Source: Agelas oroides
Taxonomy: Eukaryota > Porifera > Demospongiae > Agelasida > Agelasidae
Assembly (NCBI GenBank): GCA_949130485.1
Contig: OX422192.1
Span: 6,673,085-6,737,084, forward strand
Length of the DNA: 64,000 nt
Direction: 5' to 3'
A program made the translations under genes and the position numbers. Below the pieces are notes generated by a model. The model was given only the letters and a program-made list of their open reading frames with translations. It was not told where the DNA came from and did no database searches. This document shows positions 42,493-53,165 of the stretch, piece after piece; positions within the stretch are counted from its first letter, which is position 1; each line of letters opens with the position of its first letter.

Positions 42493-44244
42493 AATTTGAC
42501 ACACCTCCACTCAAACCAACTGAGCCCAGTTTCGGAAAGCTCAACTCACCCCCTACAAAACTATGTATGCTTTTTCCATTCACTTCCAGGCCAGGGAGTT
42601 ATGCCCACAAACCTACTCCCTGTCATTGCCCCTAGAATGGATCCAAGTTACACACACAAAATAAAATAAAAAGAGGAGTTTAGTAGAGTGCTGTAGTGTC
42701 AGTAGCTGTGAGTAGTGCGTAATGCCTGCTTGTGAAAGCAAGCTTGTGTCTAGAAGCAGCAGAAAGGCCACAGTGGCCAAGACTATACTCATTGGGTAGG
42801 CCCAGGTCTTGCGATCGTATGCCAAGCCTAGTATTAGGTGACCGTGGCCCGGTGCTTCGACTGCTGGGCTGGGCTTTAACTCAGTAGAATGTGCAATATA
42901 TCGTTGGTACTACGCTGCGGCATCCCAAGGAGCTGAAGAGTGGTTGTGTGGGGAACAGAGCCGTGAGTTGTTTAGCGACATAAGGGGGAGAGGTGGGACT
43001 AGTAATGATTGCTTCCACTCGTGAATGAGCCCCTCCCGTAGACAAGCTGTGAATTTTTTGAAAATTATGTGCATTCATTTTGGTGCAGTCCATTCCAAGA
43101 GTAGTGACAAACATGAGTCTAGCCTGACTTTGAGAGTAGCTCTGAACAAAAGTTGACATAGATTGATTGAGATATATTGGTGGTTAGGACACAGTGAGCA
43201 TGTAGATGCGTCCATCAGTGGCAATTTTGGGTTCATGAATATATTAATGAGCTACTAAAACCCTTTTTAAAATTAGGCAAAGCAAGATTGCCCTAAAGCA
43301 AACCCTAACCCTGAAACTAGGAGTGTTACCCTGGTCCTGACTGTAACCCAGGTTTATGTTTTCGTTAACCTCCGCCAAGTGACGGGCATGCCACCTTAAC
43401 GCTCAGTGCTATACACCATTTTGTTAGAACATTATTCATAGCAAGTACGCCCCCAGAAGCTCAACTGAGCATGTGTTTAGATATAGCTTAGGCCATCCAC
43501 AATTAAATGTTTGTTCAGGGTAAGGCCACACAAAGTTAATTTCCTGTTTCTGGTCTGTGAGCGTCAATTTTCTCTGAGGTACTTGACTTGCGTAATCAGA
43601 TGTAATCAGTATTCAGCATGCAACCACAGTGTTTACACGCACTGTAAAAATGGAGGTGTCATGTCCATCCAAGCCTGAAATTTACTCATCTGCAGTTAAA
43701 GCTAGCATTTGTGATGCAGATGAGTACAACTATTTTTGCATTCTTGACTGATCGACTATGTGTTTGTTATTTTGTGATACAGATGAGTAAGTAAATGGAA
43801 AGCTTGGATGGCGAGAGGATTGCTGTAATGAATTTTGCATTCTTAACAGATCTAATTACTGCCATGCATGGAATATGTTCACTCACATGTCACTTAGACA
43901 ACAAAGACTCGCCCAAATGACAATTTCTTTCTTAAGGTGGCGGGTAAGCTATCCACGCAAGCGCAATAATTGTTTCCGGTTTACGCCCACCATTGTACAG
44001 CTGGTTTTTCTTCTTGAATGAAGCAAATCACTGTAGCAGCTGCTTCAGTAGCTTAATATCGAAGAGTTACCTAGCCGTACAGCCGTACTACAAGCGACAA
44101 AAGCATGAAGGAAACTCTGAGAAGTTTCTACGTCGTCGATCGCCGTACATCAATGGCCACGCCCACCGAGAAGGCCAGGGATACATTTTTTTCGTGACGC
44201 TTCATGAATCAGGTAAACGACTTTAGCAACTCTCTTTACTGCAA
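42493..44244. other. Intergenic DNA with one dispersed-repeat copy
   Basis: 43671-43937 is the second copy of the repeat at 5571-5830. Around 44105-44217 a protein-like frame (MKETLRSFYVVDRRTSMATP) is followed by a CAG|GTAAAC donor-like site in another frame; support is insufficient for a gene. Confidence 0.4.
43671..43937 (+). repeat. Dispersed repeat, copy 2
   Basis: Aligns with 5571-5830 in the same orientation (see that entry). It carries an extra internal block with an inverted ATCTGCA/TGCAGAT pair. Confidence 0.5.
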
Positions 44245-44580
44245 GACTTAAAAGACATTAAAAATGTAAAAAGATGTAGGGATGGCATGCCAAAAAGTAG
44301 GCAAACAAGATAGGGATAATGCATGAAAGCAAAGGTCAACATATTGGCAAAGCGCCATCCCTACATCTTTTTCACACTACAGTTAGACAGTGCATGGGGG
44401 TCTTCCTAAAACGTACCACAAGTTCACAACCTTCACTGGCAGTTCATGGCCGTAGCCTTGTTCTCAGGCCACTTCCTCCTCCCACGTGGTCTGGGAAGGA
44501 GGCTAGTATGACCTTGGTAGCATTATGTTATACGGAACCTCTTCAACAACTTAAGCAGTTAGTTGGAGTAGACTGCAGAC

Positions 44581-44621
44581 TAGCCTCATCCCCAGGCCTG
44601 TTCGACCTGGGAACGAGGCTA
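44581..44621. mobile_element. 41-bp foldback MITE with 9-bp target duplication
   Basis: TAGCCTCATCCCCAGG and CCTGGGAACGAGGCTA are near-perfect inverse ends. Flanks are identical ACTGCAGAC (44572-44580 and 44622-44630). Confidence 0.85.
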
Positions 44622-45447
44622 ACTGCAGACTTGTGATAGTGTCTTTAAAGTATATGGCATGGTTCTAGCCTCGTCCCCAGGCCCTTTTCTTCTCCCACAG
44701 GCCGGCTCATAACGAGGCTAATATGATCTAGCAGCATTGCATCAGCTGTAGTGTGAAAAAGATGTAGGGATGGGGCTTTGCCAATATGTTGACCTTTGCT
44801 TTCATGCATTATCCCTATCTTGTTTGCCTACTTTTTGGCATGCCATCCCTACATCTTTTTACATTTTTAATGTTTTTTAAGTCTTGTTTCTGTACTTTTT
44901 TGATGTTATTCTCAGTTACAGTTAGACCAAGTGTAACCGCAACACCAGAACTTTTGAAACGGCGTTGACAGTTTAGTAGTGGTTCCAGGCATGTAATAAT
45001 TATGTGTAATACTGGTATAGCAGCTAGAACCTGATGAAGGGCCAACCACTCTCCCTACCAAACTTTGTGAAACAAATTTCATGATTCAGTTGTCATGACG
45101 ACTGACCAGCTGCAGCACAGAAAACTATCATACTGACACTGATGAACTGACCATCCTAGCTTTACAGTTCACTAAAGTTGTGAGTAGGCTATTTTAGTGT
45201 ATAGCTACAAGTAGGTAGCGCCTTACCTACGTGGTGTTCATAAGCCTTGCCCAATGCCGCGGGGGGAACCCGGGAAAGACCGTGCCAGCCACGCGTACTG
45301 CCCGCTGGCCATTTCGCTTGTGTACTAGTCTCGCTTCCAGACCAATGACCGTGGTCTTTGGTCTGGGAACGAGACTTCGTGTGCGCATGCGTACAAAATT
45401 AGAAAATGGCGTCCTAAGCAACGGACAGCAGCCTCAGAGTGTTGTGA

Positions 45448-45546
45448 ATGGCTTTTGTTGACCAGGGTGAATTTGAAGCTATGAAGTTGCTGAGTGGTTG
45501 GGAAGCTGCACGCTGTGATAAGCATCTGTTTCGTGCTAAAGTCAAG
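45448..45546 (+). CDS. Exon-like 33-codon ORF in composite element, copy C
   Basis: The frame is intact, starting MAFVDQGEFEAMKLLSGWEA and ending at AAG|GTGAGT (donor at 45547). It is homologous to 16505-16603. See that entry for the comparison; most differences alter residues. Confidence 0.45.
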
Positions 45547-45852
45547 GTGAGTGCTTGAACCGTTTTCGAGTTATCGTCGTTTGACAAGTGGTCTGAACAA
45601 AGAAGAAAGAAAGAAAGAATACGAAAAATGGCACTTTTGCTACCGCACACTTTTGCGTTTAGCTGTCTTCCGCGTGGGTTTTGGGCAACTATATGAGTCT
45701 TGCTGATCACAAAGGCACTCAAAGAGGAAGCCTGGGCGCTTAAATAAGCTTTTAGCGCGTTTGTGGTGAAGTTATACGGCTTTTGCTTAAGTATTGCATA
45801 TATTGCGCGTCGGCGCCATCCCTACATAGAGAGTCTACCGACTCTCTGATAA

Positions 45853-46344
45853 ACAGCTTCTCCAGTGGTTAGTCGAGGGGGTAACGTAAAGTATTCGTGA
45901 CTAACAAATGCCGGGGGGAGTTCGTACCGCGAAACGCCACAAAAAGTGACTTTCCAATAACAGTTTCAACTCGCCATCCGTTAAGCTTTACAGCTTATGA
46001 CCAAAACTCTACGTAGCCCCCTCTAGCGACTGTTGAACTTTCTACTCGCCAAGAATGGAGTATGTGGCTCGCGTACCGTGCGAGTGAAACGTGATGAAAA
46101 TTTGTAAAACTCAACCACTGCTCTCCGTGCTATTTCCTGTAGCATGGTATCAAGATTTGTTACACAGATAGTACTTGCCATACAGTACTTGAGTATCAAG
46201 TTTGGCTGTAAGTGATTGCACAACTAGTAAGATGAGACATTTTATATATGGCAGATAATTTATTGTGAAATTATTTACCCGCTACCTTAAAGTACATGCA
46301 TGCATGCATGCAATATATATATATATATATATATATGCATGGGT
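45853..46344. other. Intergenic DNA with ATGC/TA microsatellite
   Basis: TGCA and TA repeats at 46292-46337 border the next element and have probably eroded its left end. Confidence 0.5.
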
Positions 46345-47195
46345 ACCCCGATTGCAGACAAGCTGAGGAAGCAGTGGTTATATGAGAAGTTTATTTGGTA
46401 TTAGAGGCTAACTACATAAGCAACCTAAGCCCAAATCATACCTTATACACCGACAACCTTAGAACATCTGTGAGGGAGACACTACTCATAAGCTCCTGAC
46501 TTCCAAAAAATGATGCTATTTTGTGGTGACTCTCTCACAGATGTTCACTTTTCTGCAAGATTATGCATGCAGGTGTACCCCTTTCAATATTCAGATATTC
46601 AGACTTCAGATGATATGCAAGGATATTATGGTTGTGAGATGACATGGAAGCTTTCTCTGTAAAAACTAACATCACTACATGGTGTGATGTTTGTGGCAAT
46701 TGTCAGTCACAAACATCACTACCTGGTAGCTAGTGATGTTTGTGGAAATTGTCAGTCATGAGCGTCAATACCTGGTAGTGATGTTTGTGACAATTGTCAG
46801 TCACACACATCACTACCTGGTGGCTATTGAAGTTTGTGGTAATTGTCAGTCATGAATATCACTACCTTGTAGCTAGTGAAATCCTCAGTCATGAATATCA
46901 CTACCTGGTAGCTAGTGGCAACTGTCCACAAACATTGCTACCTGGTAGTGAAGTTTGTGGCAATTGTCAGTCACAAATGTCCCTACCTGGTAGCTAGTGA
47001 AGTTTGTGGCAATCCTCAGTCACAAACATCACTACCTGTTTGTGGTAATTGTCCTCACAGACAATTGCCACATAATATGCACTACCTAGTGACTTTCACC
47101 ATTTAATTTTCACAGGAGAACCACTGTCTCTTCAGCTTGTCTGGAACCAGGGTAATCACTCAGTAGATTAAAACAACCAGTTTGTTTTTGCAGTG
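46345..47195. mobile_element. Terminal-inverted-repeat element with internal minisatellite, copy 2
   Basis: Matches 35042-35922 from TTGCAGACAAGCTGAGGAA to the right end GTTTTTGCAGTG. The outermost 40 bases of the left end are missing, replaced by TA microsatellite. The internal CACTACCTGGTAG array (46668-47060) has a different module order from copy 1. Confidence 0.75.
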
Positions 47196-48200
47196 GCATT
47201 TCTGGAAACGGTTTGGTTACACAGTTATGGTAGAAATGCCATTAACTCCGTAGCCAAATACGACATCTGAAAGAAGAAACTATAATTTAACTAAAGAAGC
47301 AGCTCTTGGCATTCCTGGGATTTCTGATAATGATACGTATCACTTTGGTTGAACTGAGATAAGCTACAAATATGGTCAAAGTAACCTAATTTTAGTGACT
47401 ATAGTGCGTGGGCGGATCGAAGGCGCCGCATGCTGTCATATATGGCATATACACCCCGCTGTTGCGCGCGCAGTAAGTATATTGCTGAGTCAGGGGTGTA
47501 TATTTGGCAATTCACAACTGCAACACGGAGAAACGGAGGTTTTTGCAATGGAATGGCCAATTCCCCCCAGTCCTCACTATAGGAAAGCCACTGCCAGCAC
47601 TATAGAGCCCCCGTACTGTACTCAGTGCTAGCACAACAGCCAAAGCGTCACACAAATTTTCCAGGTTATTCGTGCAGCGATACAGTGCTTACTTGGTGTG
47701 TTGAACCACGCACGGCTGGACAGACGCTACTGCTTCCTGGCAGGTAGCCACTACCCTGACGGATGCCGACGATTATTTTACTCGCCAGGCGGTTGATCCG
47801 GGGATAGCGCTAGGACCAGTTTGTATTCGACGAGTCGTTGCCACCACTGCCAGCTGAACTGCGAGGCTGGGCGTTCTACTGCCAGCTCGAATCATTGTTT
47901 CATGATCGCCAGCTTCCAAGAGCGGCTAGGTAGCAAGCTAGCTGCCCATTCGGCATCATGGCCGAGCGCCAGCAGCATCACGGTTTCAAGTCGACACGCC
48001 CTTCGTCATGGCTCAGACTCTGCCTTAACTGCTGAGATGTTTCGGGTGTCCTTTGGTGGCCTAAGCGTACCCAAACCCATCCTTTTCCAGTCAAAAAGCA
48101 GCAGCAACGCACAACGACACTAGCCTCATCGGATTCAAAATCATAAAATGCAATACCGGAAACGGAATCGCTTATGTAATCCACCCGCGCAGTATTATAT
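47196..48200. other. CpG-rich stretch without a supported gene
   Basis: 47400-47510 contains an imperfect inverted pair (GCATATACACCCC/GGGGTGTATATTTGG). Frames at 47821-48123 (plus) and 47978-48184 (minus) are open over the same DNA; neither shows a domain or good splice pair. It may be a first-exon or promoter region. Confidence 0.35.
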
Positions 48201-48356
48201 TAAGGAGGTGTATATCGCGAATCATACTATCCTCGACCTCGGTCATCGGAAGTTTGCAGTTAGATATACCCCGAGCCGTAGGCGACGGAGTATATCTACT
48301 GCAAACTTCCTCTAACCTCGGTCTCAGGTAGTATATTCCCCATATACACCTCCTTA
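48201..48356. mobile_element. 156-bp foldback MITE (TAAGGAGGTGTATAT termini)
   Basis: Ends TAAGGAGGTGTATAT and ATATACACCTCCTTA are exact inverse complements, and the interior continues as an imperfect palindrome (AGTTTGCAGTTAGATATAC against GTATATCTACTGCAAACTTCC). The interior of the pair near 47440-47510 is related (GTGTATAT). No clear target duplication. Confidence 0.75.
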
Positions 48357-48377
48357 CTAGGGTTTATATAATTAAAG

Positions 48378-49190
48378 TCACAAAAAAGTTTTCTGAATGA
48401 AAACAAGTGCATGTAGGGATGGAACCCTCAAAAACCAACCAAACTAGATGGGAATGACACCACAACAATTTCACACCATCCCTACATCTTGTGCCATTTT
48501 GCCAACTATGCTTTGTGTTTGTTAGTTGTGTTCATAGGAGGGTTGTGGAAGGCAGTGGGATGGGTAGTGCTGGGTGTGGAGTGCATGTTGATGTGCATGG
48601 GGGGTGAGTTATGTTGTGGGTGGCTGTGATGTAATTGCTATGCTGGGGATAGCAGGTATGGTCTGTCTTGAATTAGTCTTGCAAGCCAGACCCTTTCTGC
48701 GCAGCACCGATCGCTTTCAGTATGCGGCACACAGAGGGAAGAAGTTTGATGTTTGGATTTACAATTTCACTTCAAAGCATTTATGACGATTCTTAGTGCC
48801 TTCCTCTGCGTGCCGATACTGAAAGCGATCTGCACTGTGGAACGGAAAGGGTCTGGCTTGTGAGACTAGTCTTGAATGCAGAAACAGTCGAGTGCATGAG
48901 CTGGGTCTGTTGGAGTAAGTGATGTTGTGAAATTTTATTGCTGCTGAACATGGCAGATATGGATTGTCTTTATGTAAAAGGCTGTGGAGTGAGCAGCGCT
49001 AACTACAGCTAGTATTCATTTAGTGGGTGTGAATAGGCTAGAGAGTTTACTGGTGTGCATAGTTGGCAAAATGGCACAAGATGTAGGGATGGTGTGAAAT
49101 TGTTGTGGTGTCATTCCCATCTAGTTTGGTTGGATTTTGAGGGTTCCATCCCTACATGCACTTGTTTTCATTCAGAAAACTTTTTTGTGA
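48378..49190. mobile_element. Full-length GGATGGAACCCTC foldback element
   Basis: Arms at 48378-48512 and 49055-49190 are inverse complements over about 130 bases with few mismatches. The 540-bp centre has no recognisable ORF and contains the MITE at 48674-48868. Partial relatives are at 8893-9060 and 25206-25690. The motif ATGTAGGGATGG in the arms is shared with the composite elements. Confidence 0.8.
48674..48868. mobile_element. 195-bp MITE with 9-bp target duplication, nested
   Basis: Termini TAGTCTTGCAAGCCAGACCC and the inverse GGGTCTGGCTTGTGAGACTA, flanked by identical GTCTTGAAT (48665-48673 and 48869-48877). The arms extend inward through ATCGCTTTCAGTAT. The loop (about 48750-48800) resembles the inverse of 49330-49380. 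Confidence 0.85.
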
Positions 49191-49519
49191 CTTGTTCCTG
49201 CTCTTTTTTTTTTTTGTATTGCTTTTTAAGAATGGTAAGAGAGAAGTGACATGGGAGGGTAGGCCGAGGGGAAGGTGCATGGTGCGTACAGTATGATAGT
49301 ATAGAAAGAGCTAAGAATAATTGTCATAAATTCAAACGCTTTGAAGTGGAATCGTCAATCCAAACATCAAACTTCGGGGGGTTTAGAAGTACAGTCCAAG
49401 CAAAGCCTCATATAAACCAAGTGAAAAGCAGATGGGTTTAATAAGGCTTTGCATGCAAGCTTATAAATCCTGTGCTCATTTCATGTGGACTACTAATGGG
49501 TTCACCGAAAAACTCTCCA

Positions 49520-49920
49520 TAGACTGTCACCAGAGTATTGAGTCGTAAGACCCCATTACAGAACTGTTTGATGGTGAGTAGCTATAGTCTAAATTGGTTT
49601 GAAACGAACGCATAGGGGTCTGTGGAGCTGAACAACCACCAGTTCTGTGGCCACCTCTAGTGCAGAAGTTGGAATGAAGCCATGCACTGTTGACTCGGTG
49701 CTACTAGAGTTTGAGTATACCAAGCTACCAATAGGCTGCCACTTGCTTCGTTGGAGGAATATGAAGACTCAGGCACAACACAAAAGGAGGATGTTAAGAA
49801 GACACCAGCCAAAGTGCTACCATCAACTCGCAGTAAACATTGTATGTGTACTATATGCATGTAAATGACTATAACAAGCAAATTTGAAATGTGAAAGTTG
49901 ACAATAAAACTTGAAATTGA
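49520..49920 (+). CDS. Possible 3' end of a plus-strand gene with polyadenylation signal
   Basis: A 51-base phase-0 exon (about 49522-49572; TVTRVLSRKTPLQNCLM) ends at a GTGAGT donor. After an acceptor near 49615 the frame continues GSVELNNHQFCGHL to a stop. An alternative downstream frame (LEEYEDSGTTQKEDVKKTPA) ends about 40 bases before AATAAA at 49903-49908. The two options conflict, so the exact exon is unresolved. Confidence 0.3.
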
Positions 49921-50030
49921 ATATCAGTGGCTAGTGTTCTAAGTCATATGAAGTACTTGATGGTTAAAACACTAGCTGGCATAGTACCGTCTATACCACT
50001 TGAGCTTGGCTTTTGCAGCCTTCAAATTAG

Positions 50031-50435
50031 TCATACAAACTGCTGCCCTTTTTTTGTCGGGGTTCCTCCAATAACTACTATGGGAGGATACGCAGGAAGC
50101 TGCCCTTCCTTTCTCAGGGTCCTCCCAATAGCGGGTATGGGAGGATACGCGGGAAGCTGCCCTTCCTTTCTCAGGGTCCTCCCAATAACGGGTATGGGAG
50201 GATGCCCTGGAAGATGCCCTTTTGGTCTCAGGGTCCTCCCAATAACGGGTATGGGAGGACGCCCTTTTCGTCTCAGGGTCCTTCCAATAACAGGCATGGG
50301 AGGACGCCCGGGAAGATGCCCTGTGTTTCTCCGGGTCCTTCCAGCAATTATTACGGGACGCTTGCCTTTTTTTTTCCCTTTGTTTCGCAGGTAGTTCTGC
50401 TTGTCCTGCGCTCGTTTCTTGCGGACATTACGCAT
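50031..50435 (-). CDS. Repeat-built basic protein ORF
   Basis: The minus-strand frame opens at ATG 50433-50435 with a very basic start (MRNVRKKRAQDKQNYLRNKG). It then runs through six or seven imperfect repeats of a roughly 20-residue unit, PPIPVIGRTLRKEGQLPAY. Repeats are built from 57-60-bp DNA units. The complementary strand is open too (49927-50394), so translation is not proven by openness alone. The non-repetitive basic N-terminus and ATG favour the minus strand. A donor-like GTATGA overlaps the last codons, so the ORF may be a first exon. Confidence 0.4.
   Translation of the reverse strand: MRNVRKKRAQDKQNYLRNKGKKKGKRPVIIAGRTRRNTGHLPGRPPMPVIGRTLRRKGRPPIPVIGRTLRPKGHLPGHPPIPVIGRTLRKEGQLPAYPPIPAIGRTLRKEGQLPAYPPIVVIGGTPTKKGQQFV
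50060..50360. repeat. 57-60-bp minisatellite
   Basis: Five or more units around CTCAGGGTCCTCCCAATAAC and GGTATGGGAGGA. Some units lack an internal block of about 18 bases (50236-50275), and lengths stay multiples of three, preserving the minus-strand frame. Confidence 0.85.
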
Positions 50436-51226
50436 ATTGCGTTCGATGTAAAGTGCAGCACAACCACGTCAACTGATCCACGAAATCAGATTTGCAAACT
50501 GCAACGCTCAATTCTCACCTTCTCTACGAAGTACTGAACCACGTGCTCAGTTGAACCCTGGTGACGTAATTATGAGTAATATTTAATTCGAGCAAAATGG
50601 CGTGCAGCAGCTAGCGTAAGTGTGAGATTACCTGAGAATCGCCGACAAGTTTGAGTTCTTTCTTTTAAACCGATAAGTGGCAGGTGCAATATCTAGTGAT
50701 TTATCCTGTTGTTTTGCGTTTGAATCGTTGTAAAAGCTCCAGCCGTTATCGTGCTATCGCGGTGAGAGGCAGAAGAAAGTCAGAAGATAGACGATTTGTC
50801 TGTTTTGGCGACTTGCCGGTCTGGTGCTTAGCGATACTTTCCAGCAAACTTAACAGTCTTTTTGCTCATGAAAACACTCGATAATGCCTGATATGGCTCA
50901 TACAGGCCTTTGACTAATCTAACGAAGACATTTCGAGCGTGTTATTTGTGCACTTTTAATGTGGCGGCCATTTTTTTTCGGGGTCATCCCTACATATGGC
51001 GTACTACAGTACGCCATGATATCACTGCAAAAAAGAGATTGGTTGTTTTAACCACTGAGTGGCTACCTTGGTTGCAGACAACTCACCGTAAGCTACCGCT
51101 TGAAAAAAGACCATCCTGGCTTGTTTAAACAACTGTCCACGAAATATGTAATCCAAAATGACGAGCAGCACAAGTGACAAACTAAACTGCACAAGGCGTT
51201 ACGAATAATGAAGCAGTAGGCGGGTG
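50436..51226. other. Intergenic DNA with an end fragment of a TIR element
   Basis: 51023-51128 matches the left termini of the 35042 element (CACTGCAAAAAAGAGATTGG, then GTTGTTTTAACCACTGAGTGG and GGTTGCAGACAA) followed by a short inverted echo. No gene is supported. Confidence 0.45.
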
Positions 51227-51386
51227 TGACAGAAGCATGCGAGCGGAGACGAGAAACTAATAATCTAGTTGGCCTGGCGTAATATTTCTGAATTCCGTAG
51301 TAATATGAGTTTTCACAGTAACTCCCTGCATGACGGATCTTCTTAGAATTCATTTACAGGAAGCTAGAAATAAGTAGCCTCCAGCG

Positions 51387-51533
51387 TATAAAAAGGCAGA
51401 GCAAGCATCAACAGAAGCATTGCTCAGCAGTTTCCGCAGACACACGCCACCCAGCCACAGTCAGCTGAAACCCAGGCAGTTACAACCACAAACAGCCACA
51501 GTACATCCATCGCCAGTCAGAGTCCTTATCGAG
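51387..51533 (+). promoter_or_regulatory. TATA promoter and 5' non-coding exon (copy 2)
   Basis: TATAAAAAGG at 51387 with the same spacing to CATCAACAG as in copy 1. The exon ends at GAG|GTACGT (51533/51534), a better donor than in copy 1. Confidence 0.55.
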
Positions 51534-52744
51534 GTACGTAGCTAGCCAACTATATATTATAAAATTGAGTCAACGCATTGTGAGCAAGGTATAGTTGGGG
51601 CCGCGGGACTTAGACATAAGCACGGGGAGCGGTTTCTTTTACGCGCGGCGGTATTATACGCCTAAATTCTAAGCGATTATTCTTCGCTATAGCTAGTAGA
51701 GAAAACAAGTCACGCATGTTAACCAATTTTCGTTCCTGAATTACTCGTTTCAGCTGTGAATCTGTACTACCATCAGGCTCCAGCATGTCGGAGGGTTTGC
51801 TGCAAATCACACCGTTACCCTCGCCGTGTAGCGTACAGGTTCGACTACCAGGGACCGAGCCAGCGACAGAGTGACGTTATCACATGAACACAGTTACGAC
51901 CGTGTGCTCAGTGTTGATAAGATATTCTCGTCGGACTAGTTCCTCCAAGAAATGGCCTCAGAATCGCACCTAATTTCAACAAATTTCTCGGGGAGTATGC
52001 CCCCAGACCTTCCTAGTTCAGTAAACATCAGTTGCCCATACTAGTGTACATTTCTTTCCCATCTGGAAATAGTCAGGTAGTCCTTACTCTCACACAGACA
52101 TGTCAGTTTGGCCTACAAGACTAGCTATATACTATGCTGGTGTGTTTTTTTTTGCGATATTGTATCTTTAAATTGGTTAGTGTCTCTCCAATGCACTACA
52201 ACGTAATGACTGGAAAAAGAATTTCGACTTCTAGGAACTTGTAAATTCATATTAAGTAATATAGCTCACTGCATGTTTCCTGCATGCAAGTCCAGTTATA
52301 ACGTGCTCTTGACTTGACTCGTGAAAACAATCACTAGTTTCTTGGGTTGAGTGGTCTGGGCAACAAAACGGCATCAGCACACCTAGGTTTCCACTCAATC
52401 AGTGCATGGTTGTAGCAAAACAATGGCCCAATAGACACCAAGTTGGTGGTCCTAGCTTTTCGGTGGTTCTGGATGGCTCTAAATAGTCAGTGGCAGTAGC
52501 CACTCTGTGGTAAGTTTGCATAGTTGCATAGCACCGCAGACAGTGACAAATCCTGCTGTTATACATGCTTGTATGCTGTGACAAATTATTAAATCAGCGG
52601 TGTGTTGCTCACTCAGGCCCACCCTACAATGGTGCACCGTCTGACTAGTACTATACCCATTGCAGTAGAATTTCCATTAGCATTACTGTTCTTTCTTTTC
52701 GCACAGTGAACTCTCCAATCACCTACCTACCAAGTCAATATGTA

Positions 52745-53165
52745 ATGGCATCCAACTTTGCTATAGTAACTACAACACAGGTAGCTTCAGTGAGCGCAGA
52801 TAGTGACACCATAGCCTACAAGACCTACCTGACCCTGCATGTTCCTCCAGCTGAAACATGCCCCAAGGTGAAGATGATCCAATATGAATGTGAGTCTCAT
52901 GACCAGGGCTTTGCTACTCACCCAGGTTACTCCTATTCTTGGGGTGATCTGGTGGTCAAATCGAGTGGAGGTATACAGGCAGAATCGAGCCTATGCGAAT
53001 GCTGTGGCTGATAGCAACTACCAGATGCATGTCACACTGTACAATGAGAATGATGAGATTGTGCAAAAATGTGCACCAGGAAGCACTCTGGAGCTGGTTC
53101 TATGTGCTCAGTTCCCAGCTTGGAGCAATACTGCCAAATATGGTCGAATTGCCATTTACTACTAA
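52745..53165 (+). pseudogene. Frameshifted duplicate of the 142-residue protein gene
   Basis: ATG 52745 starts MASNFAIVTTTQVASVSADS, closely matching copy 1. Relative to copy 1, eight bases are missing around 52965 (within codons for SSSGEE), which shifts the frame and ends it near 53011. The original frame resumes (VYRQNRAYANAVADSNYQ) to TAA at 53163-53165. Both halves remain close to copy 1, so inactivation is recent. Alternatively the truncated product of about 89 residues is made. Confidence 0.75.

Larger units (their letters stand above)
44245..45852 (+). mobile_element. Composite foldback element, copy C
   Basis: Long inverted arms lie at 44247-44393 and 44752-44884, with 360 bases of filler between them that contain three TAGCCT..AGGCTA palindromes (44454, 44581, 44669). 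Then come the same unique region and terminal AGAGAGTCTACCGACTCTCT as in copies A and B. Overall it is the most divergent copy. Confidence 0.75.

Noticed and set aside
16138-45060. CTGATGA motifs in the composite elements (about 16138, 33322 and 45033) as hammerheads
   Set aside because: No self-complementary stem II followed by GAAAC at the right distance; copies A and B have ATAAAC instead, and the copy C spacing is too long.
51780-51870. tRNA-like B box (GGTTCGACTACC) in copy 2 of the duplication
   Set aside because: No matching acceptor stem, A box or anticodon arm; copy 1 has a substitution in the same motif.
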